64,000 nucleotides of DNA from a bacterium (GTDB lineage Bacteria > Armatimonadota > Abditibacteriia > Abditibacteriales > Abditibacteriaceae). Shown piece by piece: positions 52,666 through 61,286 of the stretch (its first letter is position 1; every line of letters begins with the position of its first letter). The position numbers were made by a program, and so were the translations under genes. The notes under the pieces were generated by a model, which was given only the letters and a program-made list of their open reading frames with translations, had not been told where the DNA came from and ran no database searches. Where the stretch lies: the NCBI GenBank assembly GCA_004172935.1, contig SDZD01000029.1:18636-82635 (forward strand). The letters are read 5' to 3'.

Positions 52666-53688
52666 ATGAGCAAGTCTCAGAGCGTGTCGATGACGGATAT
52701 TGCGCGTCATTTAAACATCTCCCAAGCGACAGTTTCTTATGTGTTAAGTGGCCGGGCGTCGGGTTCGGTTAGTGAGGTCACCCGCAAGCGCGTTATGGAA
52801 GCGGCGCAGGAAATGGGCTATCGCCGCAATCGAGCGGCACAGGCGTTAGCAGGGCATGGCTCCCACATCATCGAGTTTTGCGTCACTGGCTTCTATCCGA
52901 GCTATTACGGGCAAATACTGGAAGCGTTTGATGTGGAACTCCGCTCTACCCCTTACGAACTGCACATCGTCAACCCGGTTTTCAGCAACGAGAAAGAGTG
53001 GGGCTTCTCAAAAGGCGACTGGCCGATAGATGGCGTTATCGCCGACACGCCGCTGCCCGAAGATATGTTGGCCTCGCTGAAACAACGGGGTACTCCCGTC
53101 GTTTCGGTCGGGCTTTTCACTCACACCGAAACCGACCACGTCTTCGTCGATATGACTCCCGCCCTGCTCGAAGGCATACGCCAACTGGCGGCACATAGCC
53201 GCCGAGTCGCGTTCGTCTCGATGTGGGAGCCTCATCCCGTAACAGTCGGCTACAGGCAGGATTCCCGCTATCCAGCCTATAGTCAGGTGATGCGTGAAAC
53301 GGGGCTAAAGGAAGAAATGATCATCGCTCACGAATCAGAAGGCCTATCTCAACGCGCCGTCGCTCACCAAACCGTGCGCGATTACATCGCTCAAAACGGC
53401 AGCCCCGACGCCTTTTTCTGCTTCAACGACGAGCGCGCCATCGGCACATTGGCGGCACTGCGCGATATGGGCATTCGAGTGCCGCAAGATGCCAGGTTGC
53501 TGGGCTGCGATGGCATCGAAGACTCGGCCTATCACAGCCCAGCCATCAGCACCATCCAATACCCCTTCGCCGAAGTAGCCCGTCTATCGTGGCAATTTCT
53601 GTTGAACCGCATCAAAAACCCCGATGTCCCGCTACAAAGCGCGACCCTCACCGCGCAACTGGTACAGCGGGCATCTTCGGCGCCATAA
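52666..53688 (+). CDS. LacI-family transcriptional repressor
   Basis: The 340-residue protein has an N-terminal LacI helix-turn-helix and hinge (MTDIARHLNISQATVSYVLS, RKRVMEAAQEMGYRRNRAAQ). A periplasmic-binding-protein-like sensor domain follows (ADTPLPEDMLASLKQRGTPV, GSPDAFFCFNDERAIGTLAA, RLLGCDGIEDSAYHSPAIST). It is divergent from the GH78 gene and lies within the glycosidase locus, so it probably represses one or more of these genes. The inducer, perhaps rhamnose or a derivative, is a guess. Confidence 0.93.
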   Translation: MSKSQSVSMTDIARHLNISQATVSYVLSGRASGSVSEVTRKRVMEAAQEMGYRRNRAAQALAGHGSHIIEFCVTGFYPSYYGQILEAFDVELRSTPYELHIVNPVFSNEKEWGFSKGDWPIDGVIADTPLPEDMLASLKQRGTPVVSVGLFTHTETDHVFVDMTPALLEGIRQLAAHSRRVAFVSMWEPHPVTVGYRQDSRYPAYSQVMRETGLKEEMIIAHESEGLSQRAVAHQTVRDYIAQNGSPDAFFCFNDERAIGTLAALRDMGIRVPQDARLLGCDGIEDSAYHSPAISTIQYPFAEVARLSWQFLLNRIKNPDVPLQSATLTAQLVQRASSAP

Positions 53689-53692
53689 AAAC

Positions 53693-53722
53693 AAAAGGGC
53701 GCGCCTCATGGCACGCCCCTCT
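53693..53722. terminator. Terminator shared by LacI and GH30 genes
   Basis: GGGCGCGCC-TCAT-GGCACGCCC forms a 9-bp stem with one mismatch. On the minus strand it is followed by CCCTTTTGTTTTTATGG-type T-runs, so it ends the GH30 transcript and may also act for the convergent LacI gene. Confidence 0.7.
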
Positions 53723-53739
53723 ATAAAAAGCCCTTTGCC

Positions 53740-55191
53740 TTAACGCGATTTAGCCGACACCGTGAAGGTGTTGAAGGAGTGTGCTGGCAGGGTGATGGAC
53801 TGCGATTCGCGCCCGTCGATGTTCAAGGAGACAGGTAAATCGGTATTGGCGGAGTTGCCGACCACGACCACAACTTCTCCATTGGGATTGACAAACGCGA
53901 CACGGTCGCCCCAGAAACTCTGGGTATCAAGCACATGGGCACCGGGCTGCACAAAGTACGAAAAGTGCTTGTAACCATAATAGTAGGGCGTATAGATGAT
54001 TTTTTTAGTGCGCGTATCGACCACAATCGGCGAACACTGCGCCCAGCCTCCGGTGCTGAGTCCGGTTTCATCGAGAACGAGATTCCAAATCATGTTGGAG
54101 TTGGCGCCCGCCCCAAACCACTTTTTGGCGAGTTGATACTGATACTCCGCGAAGCCCCAATCGTTGCTGTTGGTGTTTCCGCATTCGGCTTCGGTTTGCA
54201 TCAGTTTGATGTCGGGATACAGAAAGCGAGTTTCGGCCATCGTGCTATCGGCGGCCCACTGACAGCCGACGCCGCTCACATACTGGCGCACCTTCGGGTC
54301 TTGCATGGATGGCCCGACCCAGTAAGCGTAGCCGCCTCGGTTCGATTCGTTGAAAGTACCGAGGAAAATGCCCGACTTAATGCCCTCTTTTTTGAGCTGC
54401 GGCCCCAGATGGTAGCCGACGAACTTGGCGAACTGCTCGCCCGTCCATAAACAGGAGGTGTAGTTGGTCGCCATGTTAGGCTCGTTCTGCGGCATCACCA
54501 TGCCGATGTTAATGCCCTCCTTCTTATAAGCCTGAATGTAGCGCGCAAAGTACAGCGCGAGCGCATCCAGAGTTTTGGGGTCGTCTTTGATTTTGCCCGC
54601 CACGAGGCTGTTGTTGTCCTTCATCCACGAGGGAGGCGACCAGGGCACAGCCCACATTTTCATGTCGGGGCGAATGGCAAGAGCAGCCTTGATATAGGGA
54701 ATGAGGCGCTGCTTATCGCGCTCGATGCTGAAATCCTTCATCGAGTAATCGCCCGCCGTTTCGTTCAGCGAATAAAGCGTGGTTGCGTAATCGCTGGCTC
54801 CGATAGGGGTACGCCCGTAGTTCAGTTTCAGCCCCGTCTTCGAGTCGAACAGGCTGCGCATTAGCTCTTCACGCTGCGCCGGAGCAAGCGCTTCCATCGC
54901 TTTTTGGCCACGCTCATTGAAACATCCGCCCCAGCCATCGACAACCTGTTGCTGACGCTTCGAGTTGACCAGTATCACGGTTCGAGACGCCGGGGGAACG
55001 GGGGTGTAGTCGTTCAAAACCACATCGGGCTTATCTATCCAGGGACGCTGCACAGTCGAGGATTTCCAGTGCAATGTCGCGCGCCCCGTCTGGGTCATGG
55101 GTGCCGTCACCACCTGAGCCTGACAACTGGAAACAATGCCGATGCTAACAAACACCGAAGCCACAGAAAGATGGGCACGTGAGTAAGACAT
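53740..55191 (-). CDS. Secreted GH30 glycosidase
   Basis: The 483-residue protein has a signal peptide (VASVFVSIGIVSSCQAQ). The GH30 (beta/alpha)8 barrel shows VVDGWGGCFNERGQKAMEAL, LKLNYGRTPIGASDYATT, MWAVPWSPPSWMKDNNSL, GMVMPQNEPNM (acid/base E237) and LMQTEAECGNTNSND (nucleophile E334). The C-terminal beta domain has NGEVVVVVGNSANTDLPVSL and SITLPAHSFNTFTVS. GH30 enzymes hydrolyse beta-glucosyl, beta-xylosyl or beta-1,6-linked substrates; the subfamily cannot be set from sequence by eye. It is divergent from the GH106-like gene with the 36-bp palindrome between them. Confidence 0.92.
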   Translation of the reverse strand: MSYSRAHLSVASVFVSIGIVSSCQAQVVTAPMTQTGRATLHWKSSTVQRPWIDKPDVVLNDYTPVPPASRTVILVNSKRQQQVVDGWGGCFNERGQKAMEALAPAQREELMRSLFDSKTGLKLNYGRTPIGASDYATTLYSLNETAGDYSMKDFSIERDKQRLIPYIKAALAIRPDMKMWAVPWSPPSWMKDNNSLVAGKIKDDPKTLDALALYFARYIQAYKKEGINIGMVMPQNEPNMATNYTSCLWTGEQFAKFVGYHLGPQLKKEGIKSGIFLGTFNESNRGGYAYWVGPSMQDPKVRQYVSGVGCQWAADSTMAETRFLYPDIKLMQTEAECGNTNSNDWGFAEYQYQLAKKWFGAGANSNMIWNLVLDETGLSTGGWAQCSPIVVDTRTKKIIYTPYYYGYKHFSYFVQPGAHVLDTQSFWGDRVAFVNPNGEVVVVVGNSANTDLPVSLNIDGRESQSITLPAHSFNTFTVSAKSR

Positions 55192-55333
55192 GAATATATG
55201 AAAACAAATTCTATTCCGAGGGGGTTACAGTAACCAAAGACAAGTTTTTTACACCACAGTTGCGCGGGTGCCTTCAGCCCACCGACCTCACAGTTTGCCC
55301 CCACCTCCAACTTCCAAGCGCTCTCAGTATCGA

Positions 55334-55369
55334 ATATATTAACACTAAAGCGCTTTAGTGTTAATATAT
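55334..55369. promoter_or_regulatory. Perfect 36-bp palindromic operator
   Basis: The palindrome is centred between 55351 and 55352 on ACTAAAGCGCTTTAGT and extends perfectly 18 bases to each side into AT-rich arms. The core AAAGCGCTTT with central CpG is LacI/cre-like. It ends 36 bases before the GH106-like ATG, overlapping the expected promoter, and is 143 bases from the GH30 start. Its core differs from the TTATGCGCATAA site, so another regulator may bind here. Confidence 0.75.
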
Positions 55370-55404
55370 AAAGAACTACCTTTCGATTTCATCACACCCA
55401 ATTC

Positions 55405-57909
55405 ATGCAGAAAATTTTGTATTTAGGCGCATTATTATTGGCGGCTTCACTTGCGCGCGCCGATGAACTCAGCGATGCCTTCCGCACTCCTCCCAACGAA
55501 GCCAAACCGCGCGTGCTATGGATGTGGATGGGCAGCAATGTCAGCAAAGCTGGCATCAAGCGCGATTTAGTAGCACTCAAGGAGGCTGGATACAGCGGCA
55601 CAACATTGTTCAGCCTCGCCGATACCACCTCGCCGTGGGCCGGACGCATTGCCAACAGCCCAACGCCCGACGTGGTCGCCTTCAGCAAGCCGTGGTGGGA
55701 TTTGGTGCGCTATGCCACCAGCGAGTCACGCCGACTCGGCCTCGATTTCGGCATCCACAACTGCGCGGGCTACGAATCGAGCGGTGGCCCGTGGATAACC
55801 CCCGAACTCTCGATGCAACAGGTGGTATGGTCGCAGAAGAACATCACTGGCCCGCTCAAATTCGCGGGGCCGCTGGAGCGACCGCAGCCCGATTTACGCG
55901 CCCCCGGTTTTCCGGTCTACAATGGCAGCAACGACAAAGTCGAAAACCCCGAAATTCCGGCAAGGCGCAGCTTTTTCCGCGACATCGTGGTGCTGGCGAT
56001 GCCCGCGCAAGGTATAGTAGCCCCGGAACAAATCATCGACTTAAGCAGCAATTTGAAGGCGGATGGCACATTGGAGTGGGATGCCCCGGCTGGCGAGTGG
56101 GCCATCTATCGCTTCGGCGCCACCACCACGGGCGCCCTGCTCCAACCCGCGCAATGGGAGGCCATCGGATTGGAGTGCGACAAAATGAGCGCGCAAGCCG
56201 TCGCTTTTCACGTGAATCACGTCATAGCCGATGCCCGAAAACACATGGGCAACTTGGTGGGGCATGGCTTGAACTATTTGCATTTCGACTCCTATGAGGC
56301 GGGCGAACCCAGTTGGACGCCGAAGATGCGCGAGGAATTTCGGGCGCGGCACGGTTACGAATTGACGCAGTTCCTGCCGACAATGGCGAATCGCATAGTC
56401 GGCAACGCTGAACGCACCCAGAAATTCCGCGACGATTTCAAGTTGACGGTGCGCGACCTGTACCGCGACAACTACTTTCCCACCATCAAATCGACGCTGC
56501 ACGCGGCAGGCCTAGAATTTATGTGCGAACCGTATGGCGGGCCGTGGGATCCCGCCGAAGTGGTGCCACAAGTTGACCGCATCGTCACCGAGTTTTGGAC
56601 GAACGATGGCAACTACTCGCCCTACGAACTAGCCCCCACCGTCGCCGCCGTTCGCAAAGCGGGCCGCAACCTCATCGAAGCCGAAGCCTTTACTGGCCAG
56701 CCACGTGATAGCCAATGGACGGAGACTCCCAACTGGCTCAAACCGATTGGTGACACGGCGTTTTGCGAGGGCGTCAACCGCATGATCTTGCATCGCTTCC
56801 CGCATCAGCCCTTCGACGACAAATATCAGCCCGGAGTAGCGATGGGCCAGTGGGGCACCCATTTCGAGCGCACCCAGACGTGGTGGGAACCGGGCAAGGC
56901 GTGGGTCAAATATCTGAGCCGCTGTCAGGCGCTTTTGCAGTGGGGCGATTTCGTCCCTGCTGCGGGCAACAACGCCCTACCCGACTTTTCGGCCCAATCA
57001 ATCGAGAACGGCATCGCACTGCGCTCAATCCACCGTCGTCGGAGCCAAAACCAAAGCCAACAGGAGCTTTATTTCGTCGCCAACATCTCGCGCCAAAAGG
57101 GGGCGGCACAGTGCGCCTTCGCGGTAGGTGGGCGCCAACCCGAACTGTGGAACCCGGTGACGGGAACGATGCGAATGCTGACCGACTACCGCATCGAGAA
57201 CGGCCAAACCATCGTGCCACTCCGCTTCGATGCGGCGCAAAGTTTCTTCGTGGTATTCCGCAAGCCCATAACGACCAAAACGCAGTCCTCCAACACGAGC
57301 CGTGCCAATTTCCCAACTCTCAAACCCATTCAACAGTTGAATGGAGCCTGGCAAGTGAGCTTCGATACTCGTTGGGGTGGGCCAACTCAGCCAGTCACAT
57401 TCACCAAACTCGAAGATTGGACAGCGCACCCCGAAAACGGCATCAAATACTTCAGTGGCACCGCCACCTACCGCCAGAGTTTCGATTTCAACAGCAGCTT
57501 GAAGTCACCACTATTTTTGGATTTGGGCAAGGTGCGCGAACTGGCGAGAGTCAAACTCAATGGACGCGATTTGGGCGTGGTGTGGTGCGCGCCGTGGGGC
57601 GTCGAAGTGCCCGCAGGTCTGCTGAAAGCCACACATAACACGCTCGAAATTGCCGTCACCAACGTATGGGCCAATCGCCTCATCGGCGATGAGCAATACC
57701 CCGCCGACATGGAATGGAACAAAGGATTTCAAGGCTTCGGTGGCCCTCTGAAAGCCTTCCCCGACTGGTTCGTGAAAAACCAACCGCGCCCCTCGCAGCA
57801 ACGCTACACCTTCAGCACCTGGAACTACTTCACCAAAAGTTCTCCGTTGGTTTCCTCCGGTCTGTTAGGCCCAGTCACCCTACAAGCGCAAAGCTGGCAA
57901 CTCGCCTAG
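55405..57909 (+). CDS. Secreted GH106-like alpha-L-rhamnosidase
   Basis: The 834-residue protein has a signal peptide (LYLGALLLAASLARA). The N-terminal catalytic half has RVLWMWMGSNVSKAGIKRDL, LKEAGYSGTTLFSLAD, RLGLDFGIHNCAGYESSGGP, NYLHFDSYEAGEPSWTPKM and EPYGGPWDPAEVVPQVD. It is typical of the large GH106-type family, whose members use calcium and remove alpha-L-rhamnose. The C-terminal half has GH2-like sugar-binding strands (LDLGKVRELARVKLNGRDLG, TLEIAVTNVWANRLIGDEQY). It is directly controlled, by position, by the 36-bp palindrome. Not all relatives have been shown to be rhamnosidases. Confidence 0.85.
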   Translation: MQKILYLGALLLAASLARADELSDAFRTPPNEAKPRVLWMWMGSNVSKAGIKRDLVALKEAGYSGTTLFSLADTTSPWAGRIANSPTPDVVAFSKPWWDLVRYATSESRRLGLDFGIHNCAGYESSGGPWITPELSMQQVVWSQKNITGPLKFAGPLERPQPDLRAPGFPVYNGSNDKVENPEIPARRSFFRDIVVLAMPAQGIVAPEQIIDLSSNLKADGTLEWDAPAGEWAIYRFGATTTGALLQPAQWEAIGLECDKMSAQAVAFHVNHVIADARKHMGNLVGHGLNYLHFDSYEAGEPSWTPKMREEFRARHGYELTQFLPTMANRIVGNAERTQKFRDDFKLTVRDLYRDNYFPTIKSTLHAAGLEFMCEPYGGPWDPAEVVPQVDRIVTEFWTNDGNYSPYELAPTVAAVRKAGRNLIEAEAFTGQPRDSQWTETPNWLKPIGDTAFCEGVNRMILHRFPHQPFDDKYQPGVAMGQWGTHFERTQTWWEPGKAWVKYLSRCQALLQWGDFVPAAGNNALPDFSAQSIENGIALRSIHRRRSQNQSQQELYFVANISRQKGAAQCAFAVGGRQPELWNPVTGTMRMLTDYRIENGQTIVPLRFDAAQSFFVVFRKPITTKTQSSNTSRANFPTLKPIQQLNGAWQVSFDTRWGGPTQPVTFTKLEDWTAHPENGIKYFSGTATYRQSFDFNSSLKSPLFLDLGKVRELARVKLNGRDLGVVWCAPWGVEVPAGLLKATHNTLEIAVTNVWANRLIGDEQYPADMEWNKGFQGFGGPLKAFPDWFVKNQPRPSQQRYTFSTWNYFTKSSPLVSSGLLGPVTLQAQSWQLA

Positions 57910-57982
57910 CAAATGACAGAAAGACGATGGCCCCCTCAATTTGACATCCTGAAGGTAGCGGATTCGTTACACCAGAGTTCTT

Positions 57983-58468
57983 ATGGAGTGGAAAACGGAT
58001 TGGCTCTTTCAATTGATAGTGCGCGATGTCGAGAAAATTTGGCAACAGGCTCTCGAAGAAAGCACCCGTTCTACAACTAGTCTTGCACCCGACTATCTTC
58101 TGCTCTGTCAATACGCCGATGTCCTAGTGCAACCTTATAGCGAGATTGCTCCAGAGGTCGATGACCGTTCATTATTAAATGCATCCCTTGTCAGCCCTCT
58201 AATCAAGCAGTGGAAATTCGACCAATCAGGTGTAACTATCCACAACGAATCACATCCTGATTCCCGAAAACGCAACCCTGTGCGAGGAATGTTTTATCAG
58301 GAGGGCGTATTCAATTTTGGCTTCACTCCTGACCGAAAGTTGCTGTACACCTCCTACACATTAGGACCACGCTATGGGAGAGGCCAAGTCTTCAAAGTCC
58401 AAGGCCAAGGCCAAGGTCGCGGAGGCCGTCTAGAATTGCACAGCGGCTTCAGAATGTGGATGTCTTAA
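57983..58468 (+). CDS. Hypothetical protein of 161 residues
   Basis: No family recognised. The protein is soluble, with a helical N-terminus (LFQLIVRDVEKIWQQALEES) and a beta-rich C-terminal half (MFYQEGVFNFGFTPDRKLLY). A low-complexity stretch GQGQGRGG precedes the end. It follows the GH106-like gene by 73 bases on the same strand. AT-richer codons and lack of an export signal set it apart from the surrounding glycosidases. Confidence 0.55.
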   Translation: MEWKTDWLFQLIVRDVEKIWQQALEESTRSTTSLAPDYLLLCQYADVLVQPYSEIAPEVDDRSLLNASLVSPLIKQWKFDQSGVTIHNESHPDSRKRNPVRGMFYQEGVFNFGFTPDRKLLYTSYTLGPRYGRGQVFKVQGQGQGRGGRLELHSGFRMWMS

Positions 58469-58562
58469 TTTCGCCTCAGCCAACGAACCCAACAATTTTA
58501 GAGGGCGAGGAGGGCTTCGGGAATGCCCTTGAGACGCGATGTATGAAGCCCCGAAAAACAAA

Positions 58563-58592
58563 AACTTGCCATGTATTTGAACATGGCAAGTT
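58563..58592 (-). terminator. Terminator of the 58.6-kb prepilin gene
   Basis: AACTTGCCATGT and ACATGGCAAGTT form a perfect 12-bp stem with a 6-base loop. On the minus strand it is followed by TTTTTGTTTTT, a strong U-tract. Confidence 0.85.
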
Positions 58593-58626
58593 GAGTTTGT
58601 AATTCCTACTGTTCAACAGCAGAGGC

Positions 58627-59433
58627 TTATTGTGGCAGGTCGCCAGCGGTGTTGATCCAGGTTCCGGTGTTGGTGAAAGGATGGCCATGCTGACCAGCGG
58701 CAGAACCGCAAGGCGAGCCGCCGCAATCCAATGGACGCTGGCTCTGGCGATTCATGCGGAAAGCTTTAACGTGACCATCAACGTAGAGAATTACGTCGGT
58801 GCCTAGGTGGCGACCATCATTGGTGGCAGGCGCTGGCAGGTCATTGAAGTTTCTGCCGCCATCGGAAGCGCTTTGGTCGGTGTGCGACATCTGCGCGAAA
58901 CGGTTCCAGTTGGCACGGTCGAGAACGTTGGTGCCATCGAATCCAATGCGGTCAATGAGGTTCACGGTCAGTGTGGGGTAATTCAACTGAGCGAGGGAAA
59001 CGCCGTTCACATAAACGGCCTGGCTATAGGAACGCCTGACGTTGCCCACGTTGCCGCCCAAATCGACCATAGGAGTGGCACTATCGCTGGGGCAGGTCAA
59101 AATTTGGTAGCTCTTCAGATAGGGCTGAAGCAACAAATCCCATGTCATGATGGGGCCACCTGGATAGAGGGTATAGGTGCTGCCACCAGTTTGCGAGATG
59201 GTGTAGCGCTCGTCGTAATCCTGTGTATATTGAGCGTAGCCAAGGCCAATCTGCTTCATGTTGCTCTGACAGGAGGCACGACGGGCATTTTCACGGGCGC
59301 GGGCGAACACAGGGAAGAGGATGGCAGCCAAGATTGCTATGATAGCAATCACAACTAAGAGTTCTATCAGGGTAAACGCAGAATTCTTCTTGTGGTTGTG
59401 TTGTGAGATGCGCAAAGCGTTATATAAGGACAT
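58627..59433 (-). CDS. DUF1559 prepilin-like protein
   Basis: The 268-residue protein has a 17-residue leader before [39 protein letters not shown] follows, and then a globular domain with [20 protein letters not shown]. The C-terminal motif is [20 protein letters not shown]. It has its own promoter-like upstream region and terminator, and lies inside the glycosidase locus. Whether it is functionally linked to sugar breakdown is unknown. Confidence 0.92.
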   Translation of the reverse strand: MSLYNALRISQHNHKKNSAFTLIELLVVIAIIAILAAILFPVFARARENARRASCQSNMKQIGLGYAQYTQDYDERYTISQTGGSTYTLYPGGPIMTWDLLLQPYLKSYQILTCPSDSATPMVDLGGNVGNVRRSYSQAVYVNGVSLAQLNYPTLTVNLIDRIGFDGTNVLDRANWNRFAQMSHTDQSASDGGRNFNDLPAPATNDGRHLGTDVILYVDGHVKAFRMNRQSQRPLDCGGSPCGSAAGQHGHPFTNTGTWINTAGDLPQ

Positions 59434-59509
59434 AAGTTTCGCTCTTAAAAATTGAGGTTTGATTAATGCTGTATCCTTTCAATTAAACCATTAATCGAAA
59501 AGATAGGGA

Positions 59510-59537
59510 ATTATACCCATCGGCATCACATCTTAAA
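59510..59537 (-). promoter_or_regulatory. Putative promoter of the 58.6-kb prepilin gene
   Basis: On the minus strand TTTAAG (-35-like) and TATAAT (perfect -10) are spaced by 16 bases, 77 bases before the ATG. An 8-bp inverted repeat GATTAATG...CATTAATC (59461-59468 and 59489-59496) lies in the leader just downstream. The rest of 59434-59815 shows no gene. Confidence 0.5.
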
Positions 59538-59815
59538 CACGATTTAGGGGAAAATCGAAATTTTTTCCCAAATTGCCGATCTTACGCGAGAAATCCTCTT
59601 TCCTCTTTGAAGACGCAACCCTTTATGGAATCCGAGCAGCAGCCTCTCTGTATTTCGGCCTCACGATAATTCAGACACTCTTTGCTTTTTTATTGATGCA
59701 TTGATCTTTCCATCACAGGAATTGGCGTCTGTTTCGCTATGAGTAGGGCCTCCCGCTCGGTTGCGTTGGCTTGAATCAGAGCGAAATGGGACGGGGAGCA
59801 AAAAAGTTCATAGCA

Positions 59816-61228
59816 ATGGAATATTTCAGGAGCAAATCACACTCGCCAGTAGTGGTGGCATTAATAGTTGCGGCACTCATGGCTTCACAACAGGCGACGC
59901 TATCTCCGCGCGCATCGGCAGCACCGAAAGTGAAAGTAGCCCCCCGGCGAATGGCTCCTGTCCCCCCAATGGGTTGGAATAGCTTTGTTAGCTTCGGCGA
60001 CAGCGTCACCGAAGAGGAAGTGCTGGCAAACGCGCAATACATGAAAGATAATCTGGCCAAGTACGGCTGGAAATATGTCGTCGTCGATTACCGCTGGTAC
60101 GATGCCGGAGCCAAGGGCAACACCGCTGTAGGTCGGGCGGGCGCCAAATTAAGCGCCGATTGGTATGGTCGGCTAACGCCCGCCGTACAGCGCTTTCCCT
60201 CGGCCAAAAACAACGCGGGCTTCAAACCGTTGGCCGATAAGATACATGGTATGGGCCTCAAGTTCGGCATCCATATTATGCGCGGCATCCCGCGTCAGGC
60301 CGTCAAGGCCAATCACCCCATCGAAAGCAGTTCTTATTCGGCGGTCAATGCGGCGGATACAAGCAGCACCTGTTCGTGGTGCCCCGATATGTATGGCGTG
60401 AAGGCCAATACTTCGGCGGCTCAGGCGTGGTACGACTCACTTTTCCGCCAGTACGCCGCGTGGGGCGTTGACTTTGTTAAAGTCGACGACCTCTCCAAGC
60501 CCTATTCGGGTGCCGATATTAGCGCCATCCGACGGGCAATCGACAAATGCGGGCGCCCGATGGTATTCTCGGTTTCGCCGGGGCCAACCCCGGTTCGCCA
60601 CACCAGACAACTGCAAAACACGGTGGACATGTGGCGCATCTCAGGCGATTTCTGGGACAAGTGGAACAAGCTCAGCAGCCAGTTCGACCTCATGGCGCGT
60701 TGGCAAGGTCGCGGCGGTGGCGGTCACTGGCCCGACCCCGACTTCCTGCCACTGGGCATCATCGGCCACCGCGCCAGTAGCGGCAAAAAGTCGTGGTCAA
60801 CCCACCTCACGAAGAACGAGCAAGTCACCATGATGTCATTTTGGGCAATCGCGCCGGGGCCACTGTTTCTGGGTTCCAACCTCCCCGAAAACGACGACTG
60901 GACGCTTTCGCTGATGACCAACAAAGAAGTGTTGGACGTGAATCAGGATGTTGGCGCCCGTCAGGCGAAGCGAGCCATGTACTCGAAGGCCAAGGGTCAC
61001 GAGGCATGGGTCAAACCGCTGGCCGATGGCACCAAAGCCCTCGCGATTTTCAACCGCAGCAACCAGGATGGCCCCGTGTCAGTATCGCTGGACGATTGCG
61101 GCCTACCCGGCAAATATCAAGCACGCAACCTGTGGCAACACACCGACCTCGGCACAATGGAAGACACAATTTCCCCAACCATCCCCAAACACGGCTCACT
61201 ACTACTGCAACTGACACCAATGAACTGA
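59816..61228 (+). CDS. Secreted GH27 alpha-galactosidase
   Basis: About 470 residues from ATG 59816; ATG 59786 and TTG 59771 would lengthen the N-terminus. A signal peptide is present (VVVALIVAALMASQQATLSP). The GH27 barrel shows PPMGWNSFVSFGD, YVVVDYRWYD, FGIHIMRGIPRQAVK, DFVKVDDLS (nucleophile D224) and WRISGDFWDKW (acid/base D278), then SFWAIAPGPLFLGSNL. A C-terminal beta domain closes it. It removes terminal alpha-galactose. The ATG choice is based on the shorter basic n-region, since no ribosome-binding site is clear. Confidence 0.9.
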   Translation: MEYFRSKSHSPVVVALIVAALMASQQATLSPRASAAPKVKVAPRRMAPVPPMGWNSFVSFGDSVTEEEVLANAQYMKDNLAKYGWKYVVVDYRWYDAGAKGNTAVGRAGAKLSADWYGRLTPAVQRFPSAKNNAGFKPLADKIHGMGLKFGIHIMRGIPRQAVKANHPIESSSYSAVNAADTSSTCSWCPDMYGVKANTSAAQAWYDSLFRQYAAWGVDFVKVDDLSKPYSGADISAIRRAIDKCGRPMVFSVSPGPTPVRHTRQLQNTVDMWRISGDFWDKWNKLSSQFDLMARWQGRGGGGHWPDPDFLPLGIIGHRASSGKKSWSTHLTKNEQVTMMSFWAIAPGPLFLGSNLPENDDWTLSLMTNKEVLDVNQDVGARQAKRAMYSKAKGHEAWVKPLADGTKALAIFNRSNQDGPVSVSLDDCGLPGKYQARNLWQHTDLGTMEDTISPTIPKHGSLLLQLTPMN

Positions 61229-61286
61229 AGCACTACGCTTGCTATCGCGTGTTGATGGTCGGCCTGTAAACGCCGACCATCCCCCC

